64,000 bases of DNA from Streptomyces viridiviolaceus (lineage in GTDB: Bacteria > Actinomycetota > Actinomycetes > Streptomycetales > Streptomycetaceae): the NCBI RefSeq assembly GCF_014650995.1, contig NZ_BMWA01000001.1:248001-312000 (forward strand), read 5' to 3'. The position numbers were made by a program, and so were the translations under genes. Positions 43,860-52,570 of the stretch are shown piece by piece; position 1 is the first letter of the stretch; the number at the start of each line of letters is the position of its first letter. The notes beneath the pieces are model-generated. The model worked only from the letters and a program-made list of their open reading frames with translations, made no database searches and was not told the origin of the DNA.

Positions 43860-45290
43860 TCACCGCCCGGCCGGCTCCTGCGCCCGCTGCCCGCGGGCCG
43901 CCATCACCGCGTAGACCAGCACACCCGCGAACAGGAACAGCACGCCCTGGTAGACGGCCGCGTATCCGGCGCCCGCGACGAGCCACAGCGAGAACCCGGC
44001 CGCGACCGACGCGATCACGGCGTCGCGCACCAGCCGCCCGCGGTGGACCCGGTCGCGCCGCCCGGAGACGAGGTGGAAGAGCTGCGCGGCGGTGGCCAGC
44101 AGGTACGGCACGGTCGCGGTGAACGTGGTGACGAGGACCAGGACCTCGAACACCTTCGCCGAACCGGAGGTGTAGTTGTAGACGGTCAGCAGCGAGGCGA
44201 GGACGACGGTGACGCCGACGCCGACCGTCGGCACCCCGCGGCGCCTGCGCGCGAACGCGGCCGGGAACAGCCCGTCCTTCGCCGCCGCGTACGGGGTCTG
44301 GGCGCTGAGCAGCGTCCAGCCGTTGAGGCAGCCGGTCATCGACACGAGCGCGGCGAGCGCCACGGCCCAGCCGCCCCAGGCGCCGCCGAACATGGCGTTC
44401 ACGGCGTCCGAGAAGGGGGCGGTGGAGTCGACCAGACGGTCGTGGGCGACCGTGCCGAAGACGGAGAGCGTGCCCAGCAGGTAGACGAGGGCCGCGCCCG
44501 CGGTGCCGATGACGGTGGCGCGTCCCACGGTCCGCCGGGGGTTCTTGACCTCGCCCGCGCTGACGGCCGCGGACTCGACGCCGAGGTAGGAGAAGAGCAG
44601 GATCGCGGCCGAGGCGGAGACCGCGCCGATCGCGCTGCCGTCGCCGGCGTGGAAGGGGCCGAGGTTGTCCGCGTCGAAGAAGAACAGCCCGCCGACGGCG
44701 ACGAGCAGCAGCGGCGCGAACTTCAGCACGGTGGACACCAGCTGCACGGCGCCGACGTAGCGGGTGCCGGCGAAGTTGGCGAGCGCGGGCAGCCACTGCA
44801 GGGCGAGGGCGGCGAGGCAGGCGGTCCAGCGGTGGTCGTTCACCGGGATCAGCACGTCGAGGTAGCCGACGGCGGCGACGGCGAGTGCCGCGTTGGACAC
44901 CCAGGTGGTGATCCAGTACGCCCAGGCGGCGAGGAAGCCGGCGAAGTCGCCGAAGGCCTCGCGGGCGTAGACGTACGGACCGCCGGTGCGCGGGTCCCGT
45001 TCGGCGAGCCGGCCGAAGACCAGGGCGAGCGCGATGGCGCCGACGGTCAGCACGCCGAAGGCGAGCAGGCTGATCGTGCCGTACGGGGCGACGGAGGCCG
45101 GAAGCAGGAAGATGCCGCCGCCGATGATGTTGCCCATGACCAGGGCGGTGGCGACGGGCAGACCGAAGCGGCGGGCGTGCCGGCCGCTGTCACCGGTGGT
45201 GCCGGCGGCGTCCTCGGCGAGGGGGGCGGTGGCCGCGGGGGTCTCCTGCGGGGCCGGAGCCGACGGAGGGACGGTTCCGGTGACGTGCAT
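43860..45290 (-). CDS. APC-superfamily amino acid permease/antiporter
   Basis: The 476-residue transporter has a 40-residue polar leader and twelve predicted membrane segments. The APC substrate motif G-N-I-I-G-G-G-I-F lies in segment 1 and F-S-Y-L-G-V-E-S-A-A-V-S-A-G-E-V-K-N-P-R-R in segment 6. It resembles the arginine/agmatine and basic amino-acid antiporter branch. It lies 84 bp downstream of the phosphodiesterase gene in the same direction. The substrate is not certain. Confidence 0.88.
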   Translation of the reverse strand: MHVTGTVPPSAPAPQETPAATAPLAEDAAGTTGDSGRHARRFGLPVATALVMGNIIGGGIFLLPASVAPYGTISLLAFGVLTVGAIALALVFGRLAERDPRTGGPYVYAREAFGDFAGFLAAWAYWITTWVSNAALAVAAVGYLDVLIPVNDHRWTACLAALALQWLPALANFAGTRYVGAVQLVSTVLKFAPLLLVAVGGLFFFDADNLGPFHAGDGSAIGAVSASAAILLFSYLGVESAAVSAGEVKNPRRTVGRATVIGTAGAALVYLLGTLSVFGTVAHDRLVDSTAPFSDAVNAMFGGAWGGWAVALAALVSMTGCLNGWTLLSAQTPYAAAKDGLFPAAFARRRRGVPTVGVGVTVVLASLLTVYNYTSGSAKVFEVLVLVTTFTATVPYLLATAAQLFHLVSGRRDRVHRGRLVRDAVIASVAAGFSLWLVAGAGYAAVYQGVLFLFAGVLVYAVMAARGQRAQEPAGR

Positions 45291-45374
45291 GGGGTGGTGC
45301 GCCTCTCTTCGAACTGCTGCCCGGGATCGCCGGGACGGCGCCCATGGTCCGGCATGGCCCGGGGCGGCTCCAAA

Positions 45375-47498
45375 TCAGGCGCTTTTGTCCTGTACGAACC
45401 CGTCCGGCACCGCAAAAGGTGCGCTGTCGCGGGTTGCCGGCCGGGAATCCTCCAGGGGTACCTGGGGGCCGTTCGACTCGCGCAGCCAGCGGCGCAGGAC
45501 CCGGTGGACGTGCTCGGCACCGACGATCTCCGCCCCGTCGTCCACCGGCGCGGACAGGACGACCGGCGACAGCAGAAGGGCCTTCGACTGGTCGCCGCCC
45601 AGTCCGCCGTGGGAGCCGATCTGCTCCTCGAAGGCGAGGACCTCTCCGTCGGCCGGGTCGTGGAAGGAGTTGACCATGATGTCGGCGGTGTGCGGGAAGG
45701 AGTGCGTGCGCCGCACGGCCTCGGCGGCGCCGGGTCCGAAGGACGCGAGCGGGCCGTGGTCCTCGTCGAGCCGGTCCAGGGGTATCTCGGCGCCGCGCGC
45801 GCCGAGCACGACTCCGCCGTGCTCCTCGCTGCGCACCAGCAGGAAGCCGACGCCGGGGTGGTTGGCGAGGGTCGTCAGCAGTGCGGGGTGCCGGGCGTCG
45901 ATCTCCTCCTTGCTCATCCGGTGCGGCACGTCCGGGAAGGACACCAGGCCCAGGTTGCCGGAGGCCAGCACGACCGGTTCCCGGCGGCGGCGGGCGGGGC
46001 GGTGCTCCTCGCCGCCCTCCTCGACCGGCCGGCGCAGGGCGGCCCGCACGGCGTTGCGCGCCTCGGCGCCGCTGCGGGTGCGCTGCGCCCGGCGCGGCAC
46101 GGGCAGCCCGCAGCCGGCCCGGACCAGGTCGCCGAGGGTGAGCCCGTAACGGGAGCGGAAGGTCTCGCCGGGGCTCTGGCCGTGGTCGGACAGGACGACG
46201 ATCCGGTACTGGCGCGGGGCGTGCTCGGCGACCTTCTCGATCAGCGCGACGGCCCGGTCCAGACGCTGCAGGACCTTCGCCGCGTCCCGGCTGCGCGGTC
46301 CCGAGTGGTGCGCCACCTCGTCGTACGCCACCAGGTCGGCGTAGACGGCGGTGCGTCCGGCGAGCATGTCGCCCATGACCGCGGCGACGACGACGTCCCG
46401 CTCGACGACGGTCGCGAAGGCCCGGACGAAGGGGTAGAGGCCGCCCCGGGAGACGCGCGGGCGGACCTGGTGGAGGCGGGCGCGGGCGGACTGGCCGATC
46501 TCCCGGCCCACCTCGGCGACGAAGGACAGGGCGGTGCGGACCGCGTTGGCCGGGTCGGAGAAATAGGCGAAGTAGCCGGCCCGGGACCGGGTCTCCCTGC
46601 TGCGGCGGCGGGTGGCGATGGACAGCACGAGGGCCTGTTCGTCGGCGCCGCCGCCGAACAGGTTGCCGCGGCTGGCCCCGTCGAGGCTGAGCAGCCCGCC
46701 GTCGCCGGTGTGCGCCACGGCCCGGCGCTGGAGTTCGGCGGCGCTGGTCGGGCGGTTGCAGACCATCACCTCGCCGCTGTCCTTCTCGTACCAGCGGAAG
46801 GCCGGGACGTCGTGGTTGCTGCCGTGCAGGATGCCGAGCTGGCTGGCGCCGGTCTGGCTGGACCAGTCGGTGCGCCAGGGGGTGAGCCGGTGGGTGGCGG
46901 GCCGCTCGCCGTCGCCCAGCCAGCGGGCGAGGGTGGGCATCGTGCCCTGCGCGACGGCGTCGGCCAGGACGTCGTGACCGACCCCGTCCAGTTGCAGGAA
47001 GACCGTGCCGGGGCCGGCCGGACAGGGCGGGTGGGATCTGCGGCGCCGGTCGGCGAGCCGGTAGAGCCTGCGCCGGTAGGCGTCGTCGTCGCGCACGGCG
47101 AGGGCGGCGCCGGTGGCGGAGGCCACGGCGGACATCACGGCGGCCACGACGACGGCGGTCTCCGGGGCGACCGCGCCCCGCGCGGCCGGGTTGACGTCGA
47201 GGGCGAGGAGCAGCAGCCCGCCGTTGAGGAAGAACACGAGCAGTCCGAGGACCAGGGCCGGCACGAGCAGCAGCAGGCGGACCAGCAGCGGCCAGACCAG
47301 GGCGGACAGCAGACCGAAGGCCCCGGCGCCGGCCGCGGCCGTCACGGCTATGTCGGTGGCGCTGTCCCCGTCGGCGGACTTGAGCTGGAAGTCCGGCAGG
47401 ATCCCGGCGAGCACGAGCATGGTGACCGTGGAGACGGCCCACACCGCGACGCTCCGTCCGACCTGACTGGCGACCCGGCGCCAATGCCCTCCGCTCAC
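45375..47498 (-). CDS. Membrane-anchored phosphodiesterase: holin-4-like N-domain plus alkaline-phosphatase-superfamily domain
   Basis: This protein of about 707 residues has four hydrophobic segments (about 15-145) resembling the phage_holin_4 family. A type I phosphodiesterase/alkaline phosphatase fold follows. Metal-site candidates are D in F-L-Q-L-D-G-V-G-H-D-V-L (near 170), H in L-H-G-S-N-H-D-V, D-H in L-S-D-H-G-Q-S-P-G and H in S-H-G-G-L-G-G. I chose GTG 47498 because GAGGTG lies seven bases upstream. GTG 47507 is also possible. It probably hydrolyses phosphoesters of cell-surface or lipid substrates on the outer face of the membrane. Confidence 0.82.
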   Translation of the reverse strand: MSGGHWRRVASQVGRSVAVWAVSTVTMLVLAGILPDFQLKSADGDSATDIAVTAAAGAGAFGLLSALVWPLLVRLLLLVPALVLGLLVFFLNGGLLLLALDVNPAARGAVAPETAVVVAAVMSAVASATGAALAVRDDDAYRRRLYRLADRRRRSHPPCPAGPGTVFLQLDGVGHDVLADAVAQGTMPTLARWLGDGERPATHRLTPWRTDWSSQTGASQLGILHGSNHDVPAFRWYEKDSGEVMVCNRPTSAAELQRRAVAHTGDGGLLSLDGASRGNLFGGGADEQALVLSIATRRRSRETRSRAGYFAYFSDPANAVRTALSFVAEVGREIGQSARARLHQVRPRVSRGGLYPFVRAFATVVERDVVVAAVMGDMLAGRTAVYADLVAYDEVAHHSGPRSRDAAKVLQRLDRAVALIEKVAEHAPRQYRIVVLSDHGQSPGETFRSRYGLTLGDLVRAGCGLPVPRRAQRTRSGAEARNAVRAALRRPVEEGGEEHRPARRRREPVVLASGNLGLVSFPDVPHRMSKEEIDARHPALLTTLANHPGVGFLLVRSEEHGGVVLGARGAEIPLDRLDEDHGPLASFGPGAAEAVRRTHSFPHTADIMVNSFHDPADGEVLAFEEQIGSHGGLGGDQSKALLLSPVVLSAPVDDGAEIVGAEHVHRVLRRWLRESNGPQVPLEDSRPATRDSAPFAVPDGFVQDKSA

Positions 47499-47689
47499 GC
47501 CCCGCACACCTCACGTCCCGGGCCCGTCCTCGGCGCGGGCCCCTCCCCAGCCTGTCACAACGTCCCGGGACGCCCGTTTGTCCCCCGGATCCGGTTTCGC
47601 ACCGTGACGGCGAGGATGACCCCCGTGCCCGGGTTCCGGGCGCCGTGGCGCTCGGGCCGCCCGTCCGCGGGGGCGGCTCGCGGCAGCGT

Positions 47690-48091
47690 TCAGCGGCCGT
47701 CGTAGCCGGCCGTCGGCATCGACAGCCGCCGGTGCACGCGCGCCTTCATCGCGGCGTCGTACGACGGTTCGGCGAGCCCCACCGTCTCCACGCGCACCCC
47801 GCGCCGGGCGCACTCGGCGGTGAACTCCTCGACCGAGGCGAGCGCGCTCTCCAGGACGCGGCGGCTGGGCGCCACGAACAGGTCGCGTCCCGGGCGGACG
47901 CCCTCCCACAGGGCCTCGTGGTCCGGCCGCAGGCCGCGTACCAGCAGTTCCCTGGTCACGACGTATCCCCGCTCGGCGGCCCAGCGGGCGCACATGGCGT
48001 GCTGGCTGCGGGAGTCCACCAGGAAGGGATCGTCGTCCAACTGCTCCAGTGGCGTCAGGCTCGCGATCGCCGTCACCCGTACCGGCCCCAT
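47690..48091 (-). CDS. Hypothetical protein with resolvase-like fold lacking the catalytic serine
   Basis: The 133-residue protein reads like the N-terminal domain of serine recombinases: V-T-A-I-A-S-L..., D-S-R-S-Q-H-A-M-C-A-R-W-A-A-E-R-G-Y-V-V, R-V-L-E-S-A-L-A-S-V-E-E-F and a terminal C-A-R-R-G-V-R-V-E-T-V. The usual catalytic R-x-S is not clear and no DNA-binding domain follows. ATG 48091 has GGGAGG upstream. It is divergent from the metallo-beta-lactamase gene. The fold assignment is a pattern guess. Function unknown. Confidence 0.5.
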   Translation of the reverse strand: MGPVRVTAIASLTPLEQLDDDPFLVDSRSQHAMCARWAAERGYVVTRELLVRGLRPDHEALWEGVRPGRDLFVAPSRRVLESALASVEEFTAECARRGVRVETVGLAEPSYDAAMKARVHRRLSMPTAGYDGR

Positions 48092-48174
48092 GGTGTCCCC
48101 CCGACCTCCCGTTTTCGCCGCCGACCCTACTCCTGGACGTAGGCTTCGGGGAGTCGCGCGAAGGAGGCGAAGAG

Positions 48175-48948
48175 GTGCCGGCGGAGGTCACCTGGTGGGG
48201 GCACGCCACCTGCACGGTCGAGGACTCGGACATACGCGTGCTGACCGATCCCCTGTTCGCCCGTCGGCTGGCGCATCTGCGGCGCCGCCGGGGCGCCCTG
48301 CCGCCTCCGGACGCCTGGCACGCGGACCTGGCGGTGGTGTCCCATCTCCACGCCGACCATCTGCACGTGCCGTCGCTGGCGCGGCTGGACCCGGGCACCC
48401 GCCTGCTCGTGCCCCGGGGGGCGCCACGGGCGGTGCCGGGGCTGCGCCGGCTCCCGCACCTGAGGGTGACCGAGGTGGCGCCCGGTGACGAGATCGCGGT
48501 CGGGGACCTTCGGGTCAAGGTGGTGCCCGCGCGGCACGACGGGCGGCGGCTGCCGCTCGGACCGCACCGCTCGCCCGCGCTCGGCTACGTCATCGAGGGC
48601 GAGGCCCGCACGTACTTCGCCGGGGACACCGGCCTGTTCGACGAGATGGCCAAGGAGGTCGGGCCGGTCGACGCCGCGCTGCTGCCGGTGGGCGGCTGGG
48701 GGCCGTATCTCGGCGACGGTCACCTGGACGCGGGGCGGGCGGCCGAGGCGCTGACCCGGTTGGCGCCGCGCAGCGCGGTGCCGGTGCACTACGGCACGTA
48801 CTGGCCGATCGGGATGGACGGCGTGCGCCCCCACGAGTTCCACGCGCCGGGCGACGAGTTCGTGCGCCTGGCGGCGCTGCGTGCGCCGGGTGTGGCGGTG
48901 CACCGGCTCGGGCACGGGGAGAGCGTGCGGGTGGAGGTCGCGCGGTGA
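48175..48948 (+). CDS. MBL-fold metallohydrolase (UlaG-like group)
   Basis: The 257-residue protein has the metallo-beta-lactamase motif H-x-H-x-D-H (S-H-L-H-A-D-H-L-H, near residue 60), later ligands P-A-R-H-D, F-A-G-D-T-G and P-V-H-Y-G-T. The opening T-W-W-G-H-A-T is typical of UlaG-like lactonase/phosphodiesterase relatives. GTG 48175 follows AAGGAGG at ideal spacing. It overlaps the DedA gene by GTGA, so both products are made together. The substrate is unknown. Confidence 0.88.
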   Translation: MPAEVTWWGHATCTVEDSDIRVLTDPLFARRLAHLRRRRGALPPPDAWHADLAVVSHLHADHLHVPSLARLDPGTRLLVPRGAPRAVPGLRRLPHLRVTEVAPGDEIAVGDLRVKVVPARHDGRRLPLGPHRSPALGYVIEGEARTYFAGDTGLFDEMAKEVGPVDAALLPVGGWGPYLGDGHLDAGRAAEALTRLAPRSAVPVHYGTYWPIGMDGVRPHEFHAPGDEFVRLAALRAPGVAVHRLGHGESVRVEVAR

Positions 48949-49571
48949 CGTGGCTGGGCGCCGCCTCGACGAGCATTCCGCCCGAGCCGACCCAGCAGGC
49001 GCTCGGGTACCCGTCGCTGTTCCTGCTGGTGCTGATCGGAGCGCTGGTCCCGGTGGTGCCCACGGGCGCGCTGGTGAGCTCGGCGGCCGTGGTGGCCGTC
49101 CACCAGACGGCGCCGTTCTCGCTGGCGCTGGTGTTCGTGACGGCGTCGCTGGCCGCGTTCCTCGGTGACATGACGCTGTACTGGCTGGGGCGGCGCGGCA
49201 TGGGTTCGAAGAACGGCTCGCGCTGGCTGGAGGCGATCCGGTCCCGGGCGCCGGAGGACCGGCTCGAGCAGGCGCAGGAGAAGCTCGCCGAGCACGGGGT
49301 GGCGGTGCTCGTGCTGTCCCGGCTGCTGCCGGCGGGCCGCATCCCGGTGATGCTGGCCTGTCTGCTCGCGAAGTGGCCGATGCGCCGTTTCGCGCGGGGC
49401 AATCTGCCGGCCTGCCTGGCCTGGGCGGTGACATACCAGCTGATCGGGATCCTGGGCGGCGCGCTGTTCAAGGAGCCGTGGGAGGGCGTGGCCGCGGCGG
49501 TCGCCCTGACCGTGCTGGTCAGCGCGGCGCCGAGCGTGTGGCGGCGGGTCCGCGGCTCGGCCGCGCAGTAG
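48945..49571 (+). CDS. DedA/VTT-domain membrane protein
   Basis: The 208-residue protein has the VTT/DedA layout. Hydrophobic segments surround G-A-L-V-P-V-V-P-T-G, then F-L-G-D-M-T-L-Y-W-L-G-R-R-G-M-G, an amphipathic helix and the S-R-L-L-P-A-G-R-I-P-V motif. DedA proteins flip or transport phospholipids and undecaprenyl phosphate across the membrane. GTG 48945 overlaps the MBL stop. Coupling with an MBL hydrolase hints at lipid or envelope repair. Confidence 0.9.
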   Translation: MTWLGAASTSIPPEPTQQALGYPSLFLLVLIGALVPVVPTGALVSSAAVVAVHQTAPFSLALVFVTASLAAFLGDMTLYWLGRRGMGSKNGSRWLEAIRSRAPEDRLEQAQEKLAEHGVAVLVLSRLLPAGRIPVMLACLLAKWPMRRFARGNLPACLAWAVTYQLIGILGGALFKEPWEGVAAAVALTVLVSAAPSVWRRVRGSAAQ

Positions 49572-50074
49572 CCGCGCCGCCCGGCCCACACTCCCGCGTC
49601 CTGCCTCGCCCCGAGACCCTGCTCCACTCCGCGTCCCGGCACCCTGCTTCCCCGGGCGGCCCGCACTCCGCCGCTCTGGCCGCCTCTCGCGACCGGGCCA
49701 CCCCAGTCGGCACTCCCTCCCACGGCCCACCGTCCACCGCGGCCCTACCCCACGCCTCCGCCCGCCACACTGCCTCCCGTACGGCCCGCACTCCGCACTC
49801 CAACCTCCTCTCGCGACCGGTCACCCACCACGGTCCGTCACCACCCACCACACGTCGGCACCGGCCCGGCCGTCCACCGCGGCCCGGCCCCGCTCCTCCG
49901 CCCGGCATCCTGCCTCCCGGGCGGCCCGCACTCCGCGCTCCGGCCTTCCGGCCGGGCCACCCGCCACGGCCCCGCCCCGCGGTCCGCCGCCCGTCCCCTG
50001 TCCGCTCGGCCGCCCCGCGGTACGCCGCCCGGTATGCCGGGCCCCGGCCCGCCTCCGGCCTCGGCAGTCCGTGG
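49572..50074. repeat. 503-bp gene-free stretch of degenerate direct repeats
   Basis: CGGCCCGCACTCCGC occurs three times (49657, 49782, 49922), and CCTCTCGCGACCGG twice (49683, 49807). GTCCACCGCGGCCC occurs twice (near 49730 and 49871), giving an imperfect unit of about 125-140 bp. Strand composition is strongly C-rich on the plus strand. I see no credible gene. Frames that stay open here are translated low-complexity sequence. Confidence 0.6.
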
Positions 50075-51136
50075 TCACTCCAGGATTCGTGAACCGCCCA
50101 CCGGCAGGTCCCACAGGTCCTCCCGGGGGCGGCCCTCCTTCTCCCAGGCCGTGCGCACGCGGGTGAGGGGTTCCAGGACCGGCTCCGCCGACAGTACGAA
50201 CGTGCCCCAGTGCATGGGCGCCATCCGGCGGGCTCCCAGGTCCCGCGCGGCCCGGACCGCCTCCTCCGGGTCGCAGTGGACGTCGCTGAGCCACCAGCGC
50301 GGGTCGTAGGCGCCGATGGGCAGCAGGGCGAGGTCGATGCCCGGGTAGCGGCTGCCGATGCGGGAGAACCAGTGGCCGTATCCGGTGTCGCCGGCGAAGT
50401 ACACCCGGCGGCCCTCGGGGTCGGTCAGGACCCAGCCGCCCCACAGGGTGCGGCAGGTGTCGGTGAGGGTGCGCTTGGACCAGTGGTGGGCCGGTACGAA
50501 GTCGATGCGGACGCCGTCGAGTTCGGCCGCCTCCCACCAGTCCAGCTCGGTGACGCGGGTGAACCGGCGGCGGTGGAACCAGCGGCCGAGCCCGGCCGGC
50601 GCGAATATGGGGGTGTCGCGCGGGAGCCTGCGCAGGGTGGGGGCGTCCAGGTGGTCGTAGTGGTTGTGGCTGATGACGACGGCGTCGACGCGCGGCAGGG
50701 CGCTCCAGGCCACGCCGACGGGGGTGACGCGGGCCGGCGTGCCGAGGATGCGGCGGGACCAGACCGGGTCGGTGAGGACGGTGAGGCCGCCGATCTGCAC
50801 GACCCAGCTGGCGTGCCCGGCCCAGGTGACGGCGACGGTACGGGTGTCCACGCGGGGCAGCGGGCCGGGGGCGAACGGCAGCCGGGGGATGTCGGCGAGG
50901 CCCTCCGGGCCGGGTCTCAGGGCGCCCTCGCGGGCGAACCTGGCGAAGGCCCGCAGGCCGGGCAGCGGGGCGGTCAGCCGGTCGTGGAAGGTCCGTGGCC
51001 ACACCCGGCGCTCGGCCAGCGGCCGGGGTGCGGCGAGGGGCGGGGAGGGGGACGCCAGGGGTGACGTGGCCGCCGGAGCGTCGTCGTCCAGCGGGGGCGT
51101 ACTCGTGCTCGTGGTCGACCGGGGCTGCTGCGTCAT
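50075..51136 (-). CDS. MBL-fold hydrolase, NAPE-PLD-like
   Basis: The 353-residue protein has a Thr/Ser/Pro-rich leader of about 45 residues. The fold then shows T-W-A-G-H-A-S-W, H-x-H-x-D-H in S-H-N-H-Y-D-H-L-D, V-P-A-H-H-W-S-K-R, F-A-G-D-T-G-Y-G-H-W-F and P-M-H-W-G-T-F. This pattern is that of the N-acyl-phosphatidylethanolamine phospholipase D/outer-membrane-associated lactamase group. I chose ATG 51136 because it overlaps the stop of the PLP-fold gene (ATGA) and has GGGAG upstream. It probably acts on lipid or lactone substrates. Confidence 0.88.
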   Translation of the reverse strand: MTQQPRSTTSTSTPPLDDDAPAATSPLASPSPPLAAPRPLAERRVWPRTFHDRLTAPLPGLRAFARFAREGALRPGPEGLADIPRLPFAPGPLPRVDTRTVAVTWAGHASWVVQIGGLTVLTDPVWSRRILGTPARVTPVGVAWSALPRVDAVVISHNHYDHLDAPTLRRLPRDTPIFAPAGLGRWFHRRRFTRVTELDWWEAAELDGVRIDFVPAHHWSKRTLTDTCRTLWGGWVLTDPEGRRVYFAGDTGYGHWFSRIGSRYPGIDLALLPIGAYDPRWWLSDVHCDPEEAVRAARDLGARRMAPMHWGTFVLSAEPVLEPLTRVRTAWEKEGRPREDLWDLPVGGSRILE

Positions 51137-52377
51137 CGAGGAGGCTCCCATCGCTGAGCGGCGCGGAGATCGTCGAAGACCGTCTTCAGATCGATCAACG
51201 CGCGTTGCACGTGTGGCAGTTCCAACGGGTCGGGGCAGGAGAGGCATTCCGCGCGCTGCTCGTCGGTGCCGCCGAGCAGGGGGCCGGTGGACAGCCGGAC
51301 GCGCAGTGCCGCGAGGTCGTCGCCGAAGCGGTGGCCGCCCGGCGCGGGCATGCCGAGCCGGGCGGTGAGGAAGTCCTCCAGTTCCTGGGCGTCGCCGACG
51401 CCGTGCGCCGCGAGCGCGTCGCGCAGCGGACCGAGGTCGGCGTACAGGTGGCGCCCGGCCTGCGGGGGCCGGGCGGTCGCGCCCGCGGCGACGACGGCGG
51501 CGTGCACGGCGGCGGCCACGCGCGCGTGCAGCCGTACGGCGGCGGACCTGCGGGCGGTGACCGGCTCGGGTTCGGCCAGGGCGTACCCGGCCGCGGCGGC
51601 GACCGGGGCGGCGACACGGGCGCCCAGCGCGGTGAGCACGTCGAGCACGCGCGCGTGGAGGCCGTCCCCGGCGGCGGTGGCGGGGAAGCGGGCGATCGCG
51701 GCCGGCCAGCCCGGCGGCAGCAGCGCGCCGGCCAGGTCGGTGACGACGGTGACCCGCTCGGGCAGCATCTCGGCGGGGCTGAGCAGCACCGTGTCGTGCG
51801 GGTCGTGCAGGGTGTCGCGCCAGGTCTCGTCGCTGACCAGGTGCAGGTCCTCGGCGGCGGCGGCCTCGAGGGTCTCGTGCAGCAGTTCGGGCGGGGCGAC
51901 GGTGCCGGTGGGGTCGTCGGCGACGGACAGCACGAGCAGGCGTGGGTCACCGCCCTCGGCGCGGACCCGGCGCACGGTCTCCAGGAGGGCGTACGGGTCG
52001 GGGACGCCCCCGCATTCGGCCGGGGTGGCGACGTGGAAGGCGGGTCGGCCCAGCAGCCGGGCGTACGGCCCCCACCAGGCGGCGCACGGCCGGGGCACCA
52101 GGACGTCGCCGCCGAGCGCGGCGGTCAGGGCCAGCAGCAGGGGGTTGGCGCCGGGAGCGGCGGTCAGCCGCCCGGGCTCGGCGGGCAGTCCGCGCCGGAC
52201 CCAGTAGCCGCGGGCGGCGTCCAGGAGGGCGGGGGCGCCGCCGACGGGTTCGTCCCGGGCGCGGCCCGCGGCGGCGGCGAGCACGCCCGACAGCTCGGGC
52301 AGCACCGGCAGGCCGTCCTCGGGGAGCGGCGGGCCGTAGCGGACGGGGCCGTGCCCTTCGGGAGCCGTCCGCCGCAT
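51133..52377 (-). CDS. Aminotransferase-fold (class I/II) protein without the catalytic lysine
   Basis: The 414-residue protein follows the fold-type I aminotransferase layout: P-G-A-N-P-L-L-L-A-L for the cofactor phosphate loop, S-V-A-D-D-P-T-G-T-V in place of N-P-x-x-P-T-G, and L-V-S-D-E-T-W-R. The S-L-S-K lysine region reads V-V-T-D-L-A-G-A-L-L-P-P-G-W-P (near residue 213), with no Lys. ATG 52377 has GGAGG five bases upstream. It is translationally coupled to the NAPE-PLD-like hydrolase. Without the Schiff-base lysine it cannot be a normal aminotransferase. A binding or regulatory role is more likely. Confidence 0.75.
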   Translation of the reverse strand: MRRTAPEGHGPVRYGPPLPEDGLPVLPELSGVLAAAAGRARDEPVGGAPALLDAARGYWVRRGLPAEPGRLTAAPGANPLLLALTAALGGDVLVPRPCAAWWGPYARLLGRPAFHVATPAECGGVPDPYALLETVRRVRAEGGDPRLLVLSVADDPTGTVAPPELLHETLEAAAAEDLHLVSDETWRDTLHDPHDTVLLSPAEMLPERVTVVTDLAGALLPPGWPAAIARFPATAAGDGLHARVLDVLTALGARVAAPVAAAAGYALAEPEPVTARRSAAVRLHARVAAAVHAAVVAAGATARPPQAGRHLYADLGPLRDALAAHGVGDAQELEDFLTARLGMPAPGGHRFGDDLAALRVRLSTGPLLGGTDEQRAECLSCPDPLELPHVQRALIDLKTVFDDLRAAQRWEPPR

Positions 52378-52570
52378 GCGTACCTCCGCGCAGTCCGTGG
52401 TGTGGTGTCCTGTCGCCGCCGGTCCGTTTCCGCTTCTTCGGTCGTGCGCGGAATTCTTCCTCGTCCGTGCTCCGATTTACCGGTCGTGCTCTGAGTACCC
52501 ACCGTCCGGCCCGGACATGGCTGCGGGCCGGGTCGCGCGGATCACAGCCGGCGCGCCCGGCGGACGGTGC

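Noticed and set aside
43473..47705. 1410-residue open frame on the plus strand
   Set aside because: It is antisense to the ATPase remnant, permease and phosphodiesterase genes, with Gly/Val/Arg/Ala low complexity and no motifs.
49821..51002. 393-residue open frame overlapping the MBL gene and the repeat array
   Set aside because: It is out of frame with the conserved MBL motifs, and its N-terminal half is Arg/Pro/Gly-rich shadow sequence.
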